Source: Nitrospira sp. (lineage in GTDB: Bacteria > Nitrospirota > Nitrospiria > Nitrospirales > Nitrospiraceae). Taken from it: 51,735 bases of DNA. Below, one piece after another: positions 30,155-38,009 of this stretch. Both the position numbers and the translations under genes were made by a program. Where the stretch lies: the NCBI GenBank assembly GCA_024331095.1, contig JANDJE010000016.1, positions 1-51,735 on the forward strand, read 5' to 3'. Within the stretch, counting starts at the first letter, position 1. Every line of letters begins with the position of its first letter. Under the pieces are notes generated by a model. It worked only from the letters and a program-made list of their open reading frames with translations, was not told the DNA's origin and searched no databases.

Positions 30155-30876
30155 TGGGCGCGCGTGCGTTAATCACGGGGGCGAGCGGGACACTCGGATC
30201 GGCCATCGCCGAACGGCTGGCCGCGGATGGGCATTCCGTCATCGTGCACGGATATCGTAACCGCGAATCGGCCGAGGCAGTGACGCAAAAGATTCTCGCC
30301 CTGGGCCGACGCGCGACAAGCGTGTATTTTGACGTGACCGATGCGCGAGCGACCAGAAGCGCGCTGGAATCGCTGTTGAACGACGGGCCAATTCAGATCG
30401 TCGTCAACAATGCCGGACTGCACGCCGACGCGCCTCTGGCGGGGATGGCCGGCGAACAATGGACGAAAGTGATCGACCTTTCGCTCAACGGATTCTTCAA
30501 CGTGACGCAGCCGTTATTGCTGCCGATGATCGGGACTCGCTGGGGGCGCATTGTCTCCGTCTCGTCCGTGGCGGCCGTGCTCGGAAACCGGGGGCAGACC
30601 AACTATGCCGCGGCCAAGGCCGGTTTGCACGGCGCGAGCAAGTCGTTGGCGAGGGAAGTGGCGTCGCGGGGGATCACCGTGAATGTCGTGGCGCCGGGGC
30701 TGATCGAGTCTCCTTCGGTCGAGGCGTCGTTCGCCCGGTCACAGATCGAAGCGCTGGTGCCGATGAAACGGGCGGGCACGCCGGAAGAAGTCGCCGCGCT
30801 GGTCTCGTTCCTCGTTTCGGATCAAGCCGGGTACATCACCGGCCAGGTCATCGGGATCAACGGCGGGATGGCGTAG
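30151..30876 (+). CDS. 3-oxoacyl-ACP reductase (FabG/ApeQ-like SDR)
   Basis: The 241-residue short-chain dehydrogenase has the cofactor motif TGASGTLGSAIAE, NNAG, the Ser of SVSSVAAVLGN and the YAAAK catalytic pair, ending GQVIGINGGMA. This is the FabG layout. It should reduce 3-oxoacyl-ACP with NADPH during polyene elongation. It is translated in overlap with the dehydratase gene and followed after three bases by the glycosyltransferase gene. Confidence 0.92.
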   Translation: MMGARALITGASGTLGSAIAERLAADGHSVIVHGYRNRESAEAVTQKILALGRRATSVYFDVTDARATRSALESLLNDGPIQIVVNNAGLHADAPLAGMAGEQWTKVIDLSLNGFFNVTQPLLLPMIGTRWGRIVSVSSVAAVLGNRGQTNYAAAKAGLHGASKSLAREVASRGITVNVVAPGLIESPSVEASFARSQIEALVPMKRAGTPEEVAALVSFLVSDQAGYITGQVIGINGGMA

Positions 30877-30879
30877 AGA

Positions 30880-31704
30880 ATGTCGAAGGTGACACGTGCG
30901 GCGTATTGGGTGGTTATTCCGGCCTTCAACGAGGCGGCGACGGTTCGCGACGTGGCCGCGCGCGCGCGACGCCGCTGCCCGAACGTGATCGTGGTGGATG
31001 ATGCGTCGTCCGATGGAACCGACCAAGCCCTGGCCGGTTTGGACGTCACGGTGCTGCGCAACGAGGCGAATCGAGGCAAGGGCGGCAGTCTGGCTCGGGG
31101 CTTTGAGTATGCTCTGTCCAGAGGAGCGGTCGGAATTATCACACTGGATGCGGACGGACAACACGCGCCGGAAGAGATTCCCGCATTCATCGAGCGGTCT
31201 CGGGACGATCCGAACGTCTTTCTCATCGGCGCCCGGCGGCGGGACCACCGACGCGCGTCGTTCTGGCGCTACCTTGCCAACTGCATCGCCGACTTTTGGA
31301 TCGGCTGGGCGGCGGGACAAGCGATTGAAGACAGTCAGTCTGGGTTTCGTCTGTATCCGGCCCTGTTGCTTCAAACGGTGAAGATCCCGCATGGGCGCGA
31401 CCGAAGCTTCGTCTATGAGAGTGAGATTCTGATCGAAGCCGCCAGGAAAGGGATGGTGATCAAAAGTGTGGCCGTCAGTGTCGGTCGCCGATCGGCGTCG
31501 AGCCCCAGTCACTTTCGGCCGTTGCTGGACATTGTGCGAATTACCAGAATGGTCGCGTGGAAGCTCATACGTTGCGGGATGTACCTAAGTGGTCTGTATG
31601 CTTACATCACTGCATGTGGGGACCGCCCCAACATAGATGATGGTTCTGGCGCCGGTGTGCTCAAAGTCATACCTTCAAAGCAGATTCAACGGCCTCGTTC
31701 TTGA
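30880..31704 (+). CDS. Family 2 glycosyltransferase of the polyene cluster
   Basis: The 274-residue protein begins with a GT-A fold: YWVVIPAFNEAATVRDVA, VVDDASSDGTDQAL, NRGKGGSLARGFEYAL and the metal-binding LDADGQHAP. It resembles dolichyl-phosphate mannosyltransferase-like enzymes and similar transferases in aryl polyene operons. It may add a sugar to the lipid carrier of the polyene. The last 45 residues (from about RCGMYLSGLYAY) are lower in GC and have no family resemblance, so the tail may have been altered by a nearby recombination. It ends 28 bases from the convergent lipoprotein gene. Confidence 0.85.
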   Translation: MSKVTRAAYWVVIPAFNEAATVRDVAARARRRCPNVIVVDDASSDGTDQALAGLDVTVLRNEANRGKGGSLARGFEYALSRGAVGIITLDADGQHAPEEIPAFIERSRDDPNVFLIGARRRDHRRASFWRYLANCIADFWIGWAAGQAIEDSQSGFRLYPALLLQTVKIPHGRDRSFVYESEILIEAARKGMVIKSVAVSVGRRSASSPSHFRPLLDIVRITRMVAWKLIRCGMYLSGLYAYITACGDRPNIDDGSGAGVLKVIPSKQIQRPRS

Positions 31705-31732
31705 TCCAGCATTTCTCTGGACAGAGACAGGG

Positions 31733-32155
31733 CTAGTTCGGTTTTCCTGCCCCGCCAAATTCCCTTTGAATCGCTACGTGAAGGTTACGGACCCAACTGC
31801 TGTAATTGGCATGTATTGTCTTGCTATCCGCGTCATACTTCAGGTTAGAGCTGTCTTTGTAAATGATGCTGTAGGAGCTTGTGCCATAGGGAATATCTAC
31901 GACTGCCATGTGGTTTCTGATCAATAGTGTGCCGACGATGTGTCCTGGGCTCTCAATTTTCATAGCCCAGCCATGTTTCGCACCCGCGGCCACGATTCCT
32001 TTAGCAACTTCATCCATGGTCAACTTCTGTCCGACTGCTGCCGGGACGGCCGCATCTTTTATGTCCATAATTGGACTGGTTCTACATCCCACCAGAATCA
32101 GCAGGACAAGTCCTGCGAACAGAATGGATTCCATTTGCTGTTTCATCATCATCAT
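31733..32155 (-). CDS. Small lipoprotein, unknown function
   Basis: The 140-residue protein begins with four Met codons, MMMMKQQMESILFAGLVLLI, then a lipobox (LILVGC, lipidated Cys about residue 24). The mature part has DEVAKGIVAAGAKHGWAMKI, MAVVDIPYGTSSYSIIYKDS and WVRNLHVAIQREF, which look like a small alpha/beta domain. No family is recognised with certainty. The gene is strikingly AT-rich (roughly 42-45 % GC in sampled lines, against over 60 % in neighbours). Its start overlaps the stop of the deacetylase gene by three bases, so they are translationally coupled. Confidence 0.72.
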   Translation of the reverse strand: MMMMKQQMESILFAGLVLLILVGCRTSPIMDIKDAAVPAAVGQKLTMDEVAKGIVAAGAKHGWAMKIESPGHIVGTLLIRNHMAVVDIPYGTSSYSIIYKDSSNLKYDADSKTIHANYSSWVRNLHVAIQREFGGAGKPN

Positions 32156-33090
32156 TCCTCCCGATAGACGCGGTTTGCCAGGAGCCCTTCGGTCGATAGG
32201 CCGATCGGGCACCGTGAATCAAGGCGATGGGCTGTAACATTCGTCATCTGTGCAAGAGCGTACCCACTCTGTAATACGTGATCGACCAGAGACTCCACGA
32301 GAGAGAGATTGGCCGGGCTCATGCCCCGTTGATTCCATTTGGACATATTCTTGGGGAATTGCTGGTCCTTGGCGTGGAGTATTTCAAACGGATGACAGTA
32401 GAACACCAGGTGAGGCGACCGCCGGCCGATCCAACGGATCATGGACGTGAGCGCCGGGAGCCCCAGTACCCTCAAGGCGGCGAGATTGATGGGGAAGAGG
32501 CAGGCCGAGGGAGGAATCTCCACGATGGCGTGGTGACCCCGTCTGCCCAGATCTCGATTGGAAGGGCGATACGGCTCGAGCGGAGCCCAAAAGTAATCGG
32601 TATAGTGCACTCGTCCGAATCCCATGTCGAAACGCCTGGCGGGGATGGATGAATCGAATCGATACCCTTCGTCGGCCAAAGCCTGAAAGGTCGCTTCGCC
32701 GATGCGAAGATTGGGCGCCCTGAAGACGACCGGGCGGACGCCGGACGCGCTTTCGACGGCGTCGGTCGCGAGCCGGATCCACTCCCGTTGTTGCTCGTAG
32801 CTCGCCAGCCGGAAATCTTCATCCTCTTCCAGGCTGCCGTGGGCCCAGCCGTGAGTGCCCAATTCATGTCCGCGCCGATGACAATCCCTGACCAGGTCCG
32901 GCGATGATTCGGCGAATCGGCCGGCAAAAAAGATCGTCCCCGTGATCCGATGCTTGTCGCAGAGGGTTAACAGTCGTTCCAGACCGGCTTGCGAGCCGGG
33001 CACCCAGTCACAGTCGATCGTGAAGTGAAATCGCCGTTCGGCGATTTCGTGGGGTTCTTGTCCGATGCGTCGGAAGGAACCGGATTCCAT
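32152..33090 (-). CDS. NodB-like polysaccharide deacetylase family protein
   Basis: The 312-residue protein has the NodB motifs FTIDCDW (metal Asp), HELGTHGWAHG (metal His pair) and FRAPN, then YCHPFEI near the C-terminus. Characterised relatives remove N-acetyl groups from cell-wall or surface sugars using a divalent metal. No signal peptide is seen, so it should act in the cytosol. It starts nine bases after the chorismatase stop. Its presence suggests a sugar intermediate in the product, but this is inference. Confidence 0.85.
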   Translation of the reverse strand: MESGSFRRIGQEPHEIAERRFHFTIDCDWVPGSQAGLERLLTLCDKHRITGTIFFAGRFAESSPDLVRDCHRRGHELGTHGWAHGSLEEDEDFRLASYEQQREWIRLATDAVESASGVRPVVFRAPNLRIGEATFQALADEGYRFDSSIPARRFDMGFGRVHYTDYFWAPLEPYRPSNRDLGRRGHHAIVEIPPSACLFPINLAALRVLGLPALTSMIRWIGRRSPHLVFYCHPFEILHAKDQQFPKNMSKWNQRGMSPANLSLVESLVDHVLQSGYALAQMTNVTAHRLDSRCPIGLSTEGLLANRVYREE

Positions 33091-33099
33091 GGCGCGTGA

Positions 33100-34149
33100 C
33101 TACTCGGAAAAGATCAGGCCCTCGATTTCAACAAGCAATTCTTTTCGGCACAGGTCGCCCTGCAGAAATAAAAGAGGCCGTGAGGACAGCGGCGATCGTT
33201 GAAGCGCGTCGCGAATTTCAGAGAGCGAGCCGGCGTCCCGCACATAGGCTTTGTACATCGCGCGGCTTGCTTTATCCAGAAAATCGGCGTTGCCGATCGC
33301 CCCGGCCCGTTCGAGAACGGTCAGGATATTGCAAATCGACTCGCGTGTCTGGTCGGCCGGTCGGCCGATGTGCCGACTGGCGTGTCCGACCACGCTGGCC
33401 GTGCCGGCGATGAACAAGACATTGTCTTGATCCGATCGAAACAAGGTCGCCCGCGCGAACGAGGGGCTGCGCGGGCCGTACTCGGCGGGGTACTCGTATG
33501 CGTTCATCTGCCTTGGGTTGCCGAGATGATCGCCCGCTTCGGTGCTTGCGAGAAACATGATCTGGAGCGGACCGGATTGTGTCCCGACCGCCGTGGCGGC
33601 AGGCAGGGAGCAGGGGAAGCCGGGCAGCGATTCCGCCAGCGCCCGGTGCCGGCCCACGCAGAACCGCCGGTACCGTTCCAGTCCGTCCTGGTCGTCATTG
33701 ATGCGGGGGAAATAGTTCCAGATGCGGCACAGGTGCGGATAGCCGGAATCGTTGAGATGGCGCAGGATGGTTCGATACGCGTCATAGGTCAGCGCGTCCA
33801 ACGACCGATTCGGCGGCTCATCCAAACTGAAGGCGCCGATGAGCCACTCCCCGTTCATGGCCGTTGAGAGTCTTCCGTCGGTCGCGGTGTGAATCGGACG
33901 GTCCGAGGTCCAAACCTCCATCAGCGGGGAGCCGGCAATCTGAGGAAGATCGGGAGTAATGACGGGGCAGGGGACGTCGTAAGACAGGGGATGCCCAAAG
34001 GAAACGACCGCCATAGGTTGCGGCGCCGACGCCGAATGAAGCAGGGACGACAACGTATGCGGTTCGACGTATGAGACGTGTAAATGAGACGGCGTCCGTG
34101 GCGTGCCACGGCCGGCGGAGGGCGCTCGGCGCGTCGATGCCGATGTCAT
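33100..34149 (-). CDS. Chorismatase (FkbO/Hyg5/XanB2-like)
   Basis: The 349-residue protein carries the blocks of the chorismatase family: RIWNYFPRIN (142-151), ERYRRFCVGRHRAL, PAATAVGT, YGPRSPSFARA (224-234), IAGTASVVGHASRH and the C-terminal CRKELLVEIEG. Chorismatases split chorismate to pyruvate plus a dihydroxy-cyclohexadiene acid or a hydroxybenzoate. XanB2 of Xanthomonas makes 3- and 4-hydroxybenzoate, the former being the xanthomonadin starter. Here it would feed the ligase of the facing operon. The exact product type (FkbO, Hyg5 or XanB2) depends on active-site residues I cannot compare reliably. It follows the halogenase gene by 21 bases. Confidence 0.88.
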   Translation of the reverse strand: MTSASTRRAPSAGRGTPRTPSHLHVSYVEPHTLSSLLHSASAPQPMAVVSFGHPLSYDVPCPVITPDLPQIAGSPLMEVWTSDRPIHTATDGRLSTAMNGEWLIGAFSLDEPPNRSLDALTYDAYRTILRHLNDSGYPHLCRIWNYFPRINDDQDGLERYRRFCVGRHRALAESLPGFPCSLPAATAVGTQSGPLQIMFLASTEAGDHLGNPRQMNAYEYPAEYGPRSPSFARATLFRSDQDNVLFIAGTASVVGHASRHIGRPADQTRESICNILTVLERAGAIGNADFLDKASRAMYKAYVRDAGSLSEIRDALQRSPLSSRPLLFLQGDLCRKELLVEIEGLIFSE

Positions 34150-34170
34150 ACGCGTCGTTCCTCGATCACG

Positions 34171-35523
34171 TTATGAGGGCGGCGGAACAGCATAGTCCTT
34201 CAGCGCGGTGACGGTTTCCGGCACGCCTCGGAGTCGTCGTCGATGCGCGGCTTGATTGTCACTGAAATTGAACAGGTAAACCAGATAATAGGCCATTTTG
34301 AACAGGAACAGGGGAATTTTGGTCGGCGATTTCCCGAAGGCGTCGCCCGCCAGGATCGAGAGCACGGCTTCTTCCATCTTGAAGATCGACCCTTCCGACA
34401 TAAACAAGGCGCGAAAGGCCGGTTGGGTGAAGTGATAAATGAACCAGGAGTAGGTCTTGACGCCGAGACGGACGAGCCGCTCGAACTCCTTCACGCGATA
34501 CGGATAGTCGGGTGACTTCCGCAAGTAGGCATCCACGACGTCGGCTCCCAGCGTGGCGCTGTTGAGCGCCAGGTGGACGCCGCTGGAAAACACGGGATCG
34601 ATGAAGGCGAAGGCATCGCCCACCATCAAATAGCCCTCGCCTCTCATGGTCGTTCGCCGGTAGGAATAGTTGGCGGCGGCATAGGCCTGCCCCAGCAGTT
34701 TGGCGTTCGCCATCCGTTCGGCCACCGGTCGGCAGAGGGCGATCGTGTCCCACAGGAATTGTTCCAACGGGACCTTTCTCGTACTGATGTAGGAAGGCCA
34801 GCACACGGCGCCGACGCTGGTCGTGCCGTCCTTAAATGGAATGATCCACCACCAGCCGTGGTCGAACCACACGATGCTGATGTTGCCCTCGTCCCGCCCC
34901 GGCAGCCGTCGGACCCCTTCAAAATGGCCGAAGATCGCCGCGCTGTTGTGATGGGGGTTCCGATATTTGCCGCCGAGCTGGGCGGAGAGGAAGGTGTCGC
35001 GTCCGCTGGCGTCGATCACGAAATCGGCTTCGTACGTCAGCGATCGTCCGGCTTGATCGTCGGCCTGAATCAGGTGCGTCGAGCCTGGACGAAACTCGAC
35101 GTGCTTGGCGCGGACCCCTTCATGGAGACGGACTCCTTTGGCCACGGCGTTGTCGATCAAGATCTTGTCGAATTCAGCCCGTTTCACTTGATAGGCAAAC
35201 GGTTGTGAACCGTCGAGTGCTTTGGAGAAGTACAGAATGCGGGATCGGTCGTGGTAGGGAGAGACGACTTCGGCTCCGTACTTGACGATGCCGATTTTTT
35301 CGATTTCCGACAGCACGCCCAATCGTTCGAGCATCGGGAGTGAGTGGGGGAGCAGCGATTCGCCGATGTGGAAGCGCGGATGGCGGTCCTTTTCGAGGAC
35401 GTGGACGTTCCACCCCTTTTCCGCGAGCAGAGTGGAAACGGCCGCTCCGGCGGGGCCCCCTCCCACGACCAGCACGTCGCATCTGGTTCGGTCGTGATTC
35501 TGTTGAATGGATATGACGGCCAT
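34171..35523 (-). CDS. Flavin-dependent halogenase-like enzyme
   Basis: The 450-residue protein has the FAD motif VVGGGPAGAAVSTLLAEKG, HIGESLLPHSLP, the halogenase signature GWWWIIP (fits GWxWxIP, about 223-229) and FIDPVFSSGVHLAL (fits FxxPxxSxG). A Lys in VKYGAEVV (about 81) is at a position reminiscent of the catalytic Lys of halogenases. Such enzymes use FADH2, oxygen and halide to halogenate phenolic or pyrrole rings. Xanthomonadins carry bromine, and their cluster encodes a related enzyme. A monooxygenase role remains possible. ATG 35523 is preferred over 35532 because AGAGG lies nine bases upstream of it. It heads the minus-strand operon. Confidence 0.85.
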   Translation of the reverse strand: MAVISIQQNHDRTRCDVLVVGGGPAGAAVSTLLAEKGWNVHVLEKDRHPRFHIGESLLPHSLPMLERLGVLSEIEKIGIVKYGAEVVSPYHDRSRILYFSKALDGSQPFAYQVKRAEFDKILIDNAVAKGVRLHEGVRAKHVEFRPGSTHLIQADDQAGRSLTYEADFVIDASGRDTFLSAQLGGKYRNPHHNSAAIFGHFEGVRRLPGRDEGNISIVWFDHGWWWIIPFKDGTTSVGAVCWPSYISTRKVPLEQFLWDTIALCRPVAERMANAKLLGQAYAAANYSYRRTTMRGEGYLMVGDAFAFIDPVFSSGVHLALNSATLGADVVDAYLRKSPDYPYRVKEFERLVRLGVKTYSWFIYHFTQPAFRALFMSEGSIFKMEEAVLSILAGDAFGKSPTKIPLFLFKMAYYLVYLFNFSDNQAAHRRRLRGVPETVTALKDYAVPPPS

Positions 35524-35616
35524 GGATCCCATCCTCTATGAAGGCGCGGCCAGTATACCGAAGAGCCGCGATCATGGCCAGTGCCGATGAGGTTCCTTGC
35601 CCGGCTCCCCTTCCCC

Positions 35617-35647
35617 TTGAGGAGATTCCGCCGGTTCGTGCTATGCT
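35617..35647 (+). promoter_or_regulatory. Candidate promoter for the small Lys-rich protein
   Basis: TTGAGG (35617-35622) and TATGCT (35642-35647) form a plausible sigma-70-type pair with a long 19-base spacer, about 25 bases before the start of the next gene. The same 140-base gap must also hold the promoter of the divergent halogenase operon. Confidence 0.3.
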
Positions 35648-35671
35648 TTAAAAAAGGATATTTCGATTGTC

Positions 35672-36004
35672 ATGGCAAGCCACCTCCAACACATGATGCG
35701 ATTATCGCGATCGTTTTTGGTCCTTGGGCTGATAGTTTCTTTCTGGCCGGGCGAAACAGTCGCGACCCCCGCTGCATCGGCTGAAGACCGGACGGACAAG
35801 AGTCCGGGGGTGTTGGAACGGATCGGCAATACCGCCATAAAGGTCGGCAACAAGATCGAGCAGGGCTTTACCAAGGCCGGCAGAAAATTGAAAGAAAAGA
35901 AGGTCGGAGAAAAGATCGAACGGAAGTTGAAAAAAGCCGCCGATAAGACGGCCCAGGGGTTCAAAAAAGCCGGCGAGAAGATCGATAGAAAACTGAACGA
36001 CTGA
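35672..36004 (+). CDS. Small secreted Lys-rich helical protein
   Basis: The 110-residue protein has a probable signal peptide (MMRLSRSFLVLGLIVSFW, cleavage near GETVATPAAS). The rest is a single long amphipathic helix rich in Lys and Glu, with two related units: EQGFTKAGRKLKEK and AQGFKKAGEKIDRK. It may coat membrane or polyanionic surfaces. No family function can be assigned. It stands alone between the halogenase operon and the hydrolase gene. Confidence 0.65.
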   Translation: MASHLQHMMRLSRSFLVLGLIVSFWPGETVATPAASAEDRTDKSPGVLERIGNTAIKVGNKIEQGFTKAGRKLKEKKVGEKIERKLKKAADKTAQGFKKAGEKIDRKLND

Positions 36005-36085
36005 TCATCGCCTCCGTCCAACGTTCCTGTCATACTCAAGTCCAACTCTGCTGAAGCGACCCAAGACCGGTGGGCCGGGAGTTTT

Positions 36086-36850
36086 ATGGGCATCCTCGAT
36101 CAATTCTTCGTGTACTATCCAAAGCCCTGGCAGAATCATGATTGGGCCAGGATCAGCGGGCTGCCGCTCGAGGATGTGTGGTTTCAGTCCGGCGACGGAG
36201 TACGACTCTTCGGCTGGTACGTCGAGTCGCGGGCGGATCGGCCGGTCATGCTCTGGTGTCACGGCAACGCGGGCAATATCATCCATCGACTGGATAACTT
36301 GGGTCACCTGTATCGTATGGGATTGTCCGTGTTCTTGTTCGATTATCGGGGATACGGAAAGAGCCAAAAGTACGATCCCTCCGAAAACGGCCTGTATCAA
36401 GACGCGATGGGAGCCTATGACTGGCTCACAAGAATCAGGAAGATTCCGCCGACCCGCATCTGCCTGTTCGGGCGGTCGCTCGGCGCGGCCGTCGCCGGAG
36501 AGCTGGCCGTGCAACGGCCTGCCTCTTCACTGATTTTGGAGTCGGCCTTTCCCTCGATCGAAGCGGTCGCGCGGCACCATTACGCGGGGCTGCCGGTCCA
36601 TTGGTTCCTTGGCGCCAGGTTTCGGTTGGTCGATCGCCTGCCACATGTCTCGCTCCCCAAATTGATCATTCACGGCGACCGGGATGACATCATTCCTCTG
36701 GCGCTTGGGCGTCAGGTGTACGAGGCGGCCAAACCACCCAAGGATTGGTATGTCATCGCCGGCGCAGGCCACAACGATACCTATCAGGTGGGAGGAGAAA
36801 CCTATTTCCGCCGGCTGGGGGAGTTCATCGCGAAAGCTCCGGTGATGTAA
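36086..36850 (+). CDS. Alpha/beta hydrolase (Bem46/ABHD13-like)
   Basis: The 254-residue protein has the oxyanion motif CHGNAGN, DYRGYGKS, the nucleophile elbow GRSLGAA with Ser, the acid segment IHGDRDDIIPL and the catalytic His in GAGHND. This is a complete Ser-Asp-His triad of the Bem46-like group. Members are often membrane-associated by an N-terminal hydrophobic patch (ILDQFFVYYP here). The substrate is unknown, and no neighbour gives a clear pathway. Confidence 0.85.
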   Translation: MGILDQFFVYYPKPWQNHDWARISGLPLEDVWFQSGDGVRLFGWYVESRADRPVMLWCHGNAGNIIHRLDNLGHLYRMGLSVFLFDYRGYGKSQKYDPSENGLYQDAMGAYDWLTRIRKIPPTRICLFGRSLGAAVAGELAVQRPASSLILESAFPSIEAVARHHYAGLPVHWFLGARFRLVDRLPHVSLPKLIIHGDRDDIIPLALGRQVYEAAKPPKDWYVIAGAGHNDTYQVGGETYFRRLGEFIAKAPVM

Positions 36851-37025
36851 CGTCGGCCGGCAGTGAGCCGACCGGCGGCGTCGTTTGGCGGTTCTGTGCG
36901 GCTCCCCCATCTTCCGGATGGTTTCTCTTCCATGCCTCCCACTCCCATTGACGGGTTCTCTCGCACGGCGTACCGTACAGGTCCGGCATGGCGCCATGAT
37001 CTTGATCCGGAACAAGGAGGACCGC

Positions 37026-37925
37026 ATGGGACGAAAGGGAACACAATGGGGGCTCGTGGGCTGTCTGTTCCTGAGCCTGGCCCTGTCGCTTGCCGACTCG
37101 GCGTGGGCCGCGAGACCGGAAGCGGCCGTGCCGGATTGCACCAAGCTCGACAATCCGCAAGCCAACTTCGTCCCGCGGGCCTATACCCTCACCTCGGTTT
37201 ATGTGCGGACCAAGGCGCCGGAGTACTCTTTCGTTCGCGGGCAGTGGGTGCTCGGCGACGTTCAAGGGATTCTTCCACCCAGAACCTGTCTCCACGTTCT
37301 CAAGCGCGAAGAAGTCGGTGTGATCCAGATCTGGTATTGGATTCGGTATCTGGACTCGGCCAAGCAACTCCGCACCGGCTGGGTGTGGGCGGGAACCAAG
37401 GGCAAGGACGAAGGCAATTACATCGGCGGCGACACGGCCCCAAAAACATCCATGCTGCGGCCTCCTGGCGGAGAGGGATCTTCCCTGCTGGCGTCGTTTT
37501 TTGCATCGTCGGCATGGGCTCAGGGGGATACACTTCCACTGCCGGATGCCGGCTCCGACGATATGCCCTCGCCTCTTCCCAGACCTCGGCCGGCGGCGAA
37601 TCTCGACTATCTGGTTGAGCTGCCGCTGGTCGGCTGGGCGGTGAATTACTCGACAATTTCGGCCGTCGTGCTCTTCGTCGTCATGTTGAGCGGCATGGTG
37701 GCAAAGGCCATCTGGGACGAGACCGGAGGGGAGCAAGGCCGGTGGCCGACCTGGAACAAACTGTTCAGGCCGTTTCTCGTCTCGCCGATCGCCTTTTCCG
37801 CCTTCTGGGGGCCGATGTACGCTCAGCAGGACGGAGGAGGATTGTCGCTCACGATGGCGCTCTATGCCTTTCAAATCGGGTTCATGTGGCAACACGTGCT
37901 CGAAAAGAAAGTGGGAGGGCATTGA
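37026..37925 (+). CDS. Exported multi-TM protein of unknown function
   Basis: The 299-residue protein has a signal peptide (GLVGCLFLSLALSLADSAWA), then a beta-rich domain of about 110 residues (YTLTSVYVRTKAP, TGWVWAGTK) resembling an SH3-like fold. Next come a second hydrophobic stretch with a signal-peptidase-like end (SSLLASFFASSAWAQG, 152-167), a Pro-rich linker and three TM segments (ISAVVLFVVMLSGMVAK, FLVSPIAFSAFWGPMY, LTMALYAFQIGFMW). No family is recognised. AAGGAGG before ATG 37026 fixes the start. The upstream frame to 36885 has no protein-like features. Confidence 0.75.
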   Translation: MGRKGTQWGLVGCLFLSLALSLADSAWAARPEAAVPDCTKLDNPQANFVPRAYTLTSVYVRTKAPEYSFVRGQWVLGDVQGILPPRTCLHVLKREEVGVIQIWYWIRYLDSAKQLRTGWVWAGTKGKDEGNYIGGDTAPKTSMLRPPGGEGSSLLASFFASSAWAQGDTLPLPDAGSDDMPSPLPRPRPAANLDYLVELPLVGWAVNYSTISAVVLFVVMLSGMVAKAIWDETGGEQGRWPTWNKLFRPFLVSPIAFSAFWGPMYAQQDGGGLSLTMALYAFQIGFMWQHVLEKKVGGH

Positions 37926-38009
37926 GGAGTCGCCGGCAAGCATGTCGCCTTCATCGCGTGTTTCCTTGCGCCAAGACCGGCGCGATCGTTCTCGTCCGCC
38001 GGCGTTGTT

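Larger units (their letters stand above)
21058..35523. other. Aryl-polyene (xanthomonadin-like) biosynthetic gene cluster, two convergent operons
   Basis: Twelve plus-strand genes (21058-31704) and four minus-strand genes (35523-31733) meet tail to tail. The plus-strand genes follow the aryl polyene set: methyltransferase, ACP, ligase, dehydratase, acyltransferase, LolA-like protein, MMPL exporter, ketosynthase, chain-length-factor-like protein, dehydratase, ketoreductase and glycosyltransferase. Many junctions overlap by 3-11 bases, so the operon is translated as a unit. The minus-strand genes add a chorismatase, for an aromatic starter, and a halogenase-like flavoenzyme, both hallmarks of Xanthomonas xanthomonadin. 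The assignment as one system is inference from gene content. Confidence 0.8.

Noticed and set aside
37970..38008. Stem between convergent genes (CCGGCG/CGCCGG) as a bidirectional terminator
   Set aside because: A six-base-pair stem with a long loop is expected by chance in this GC-rich sequence.
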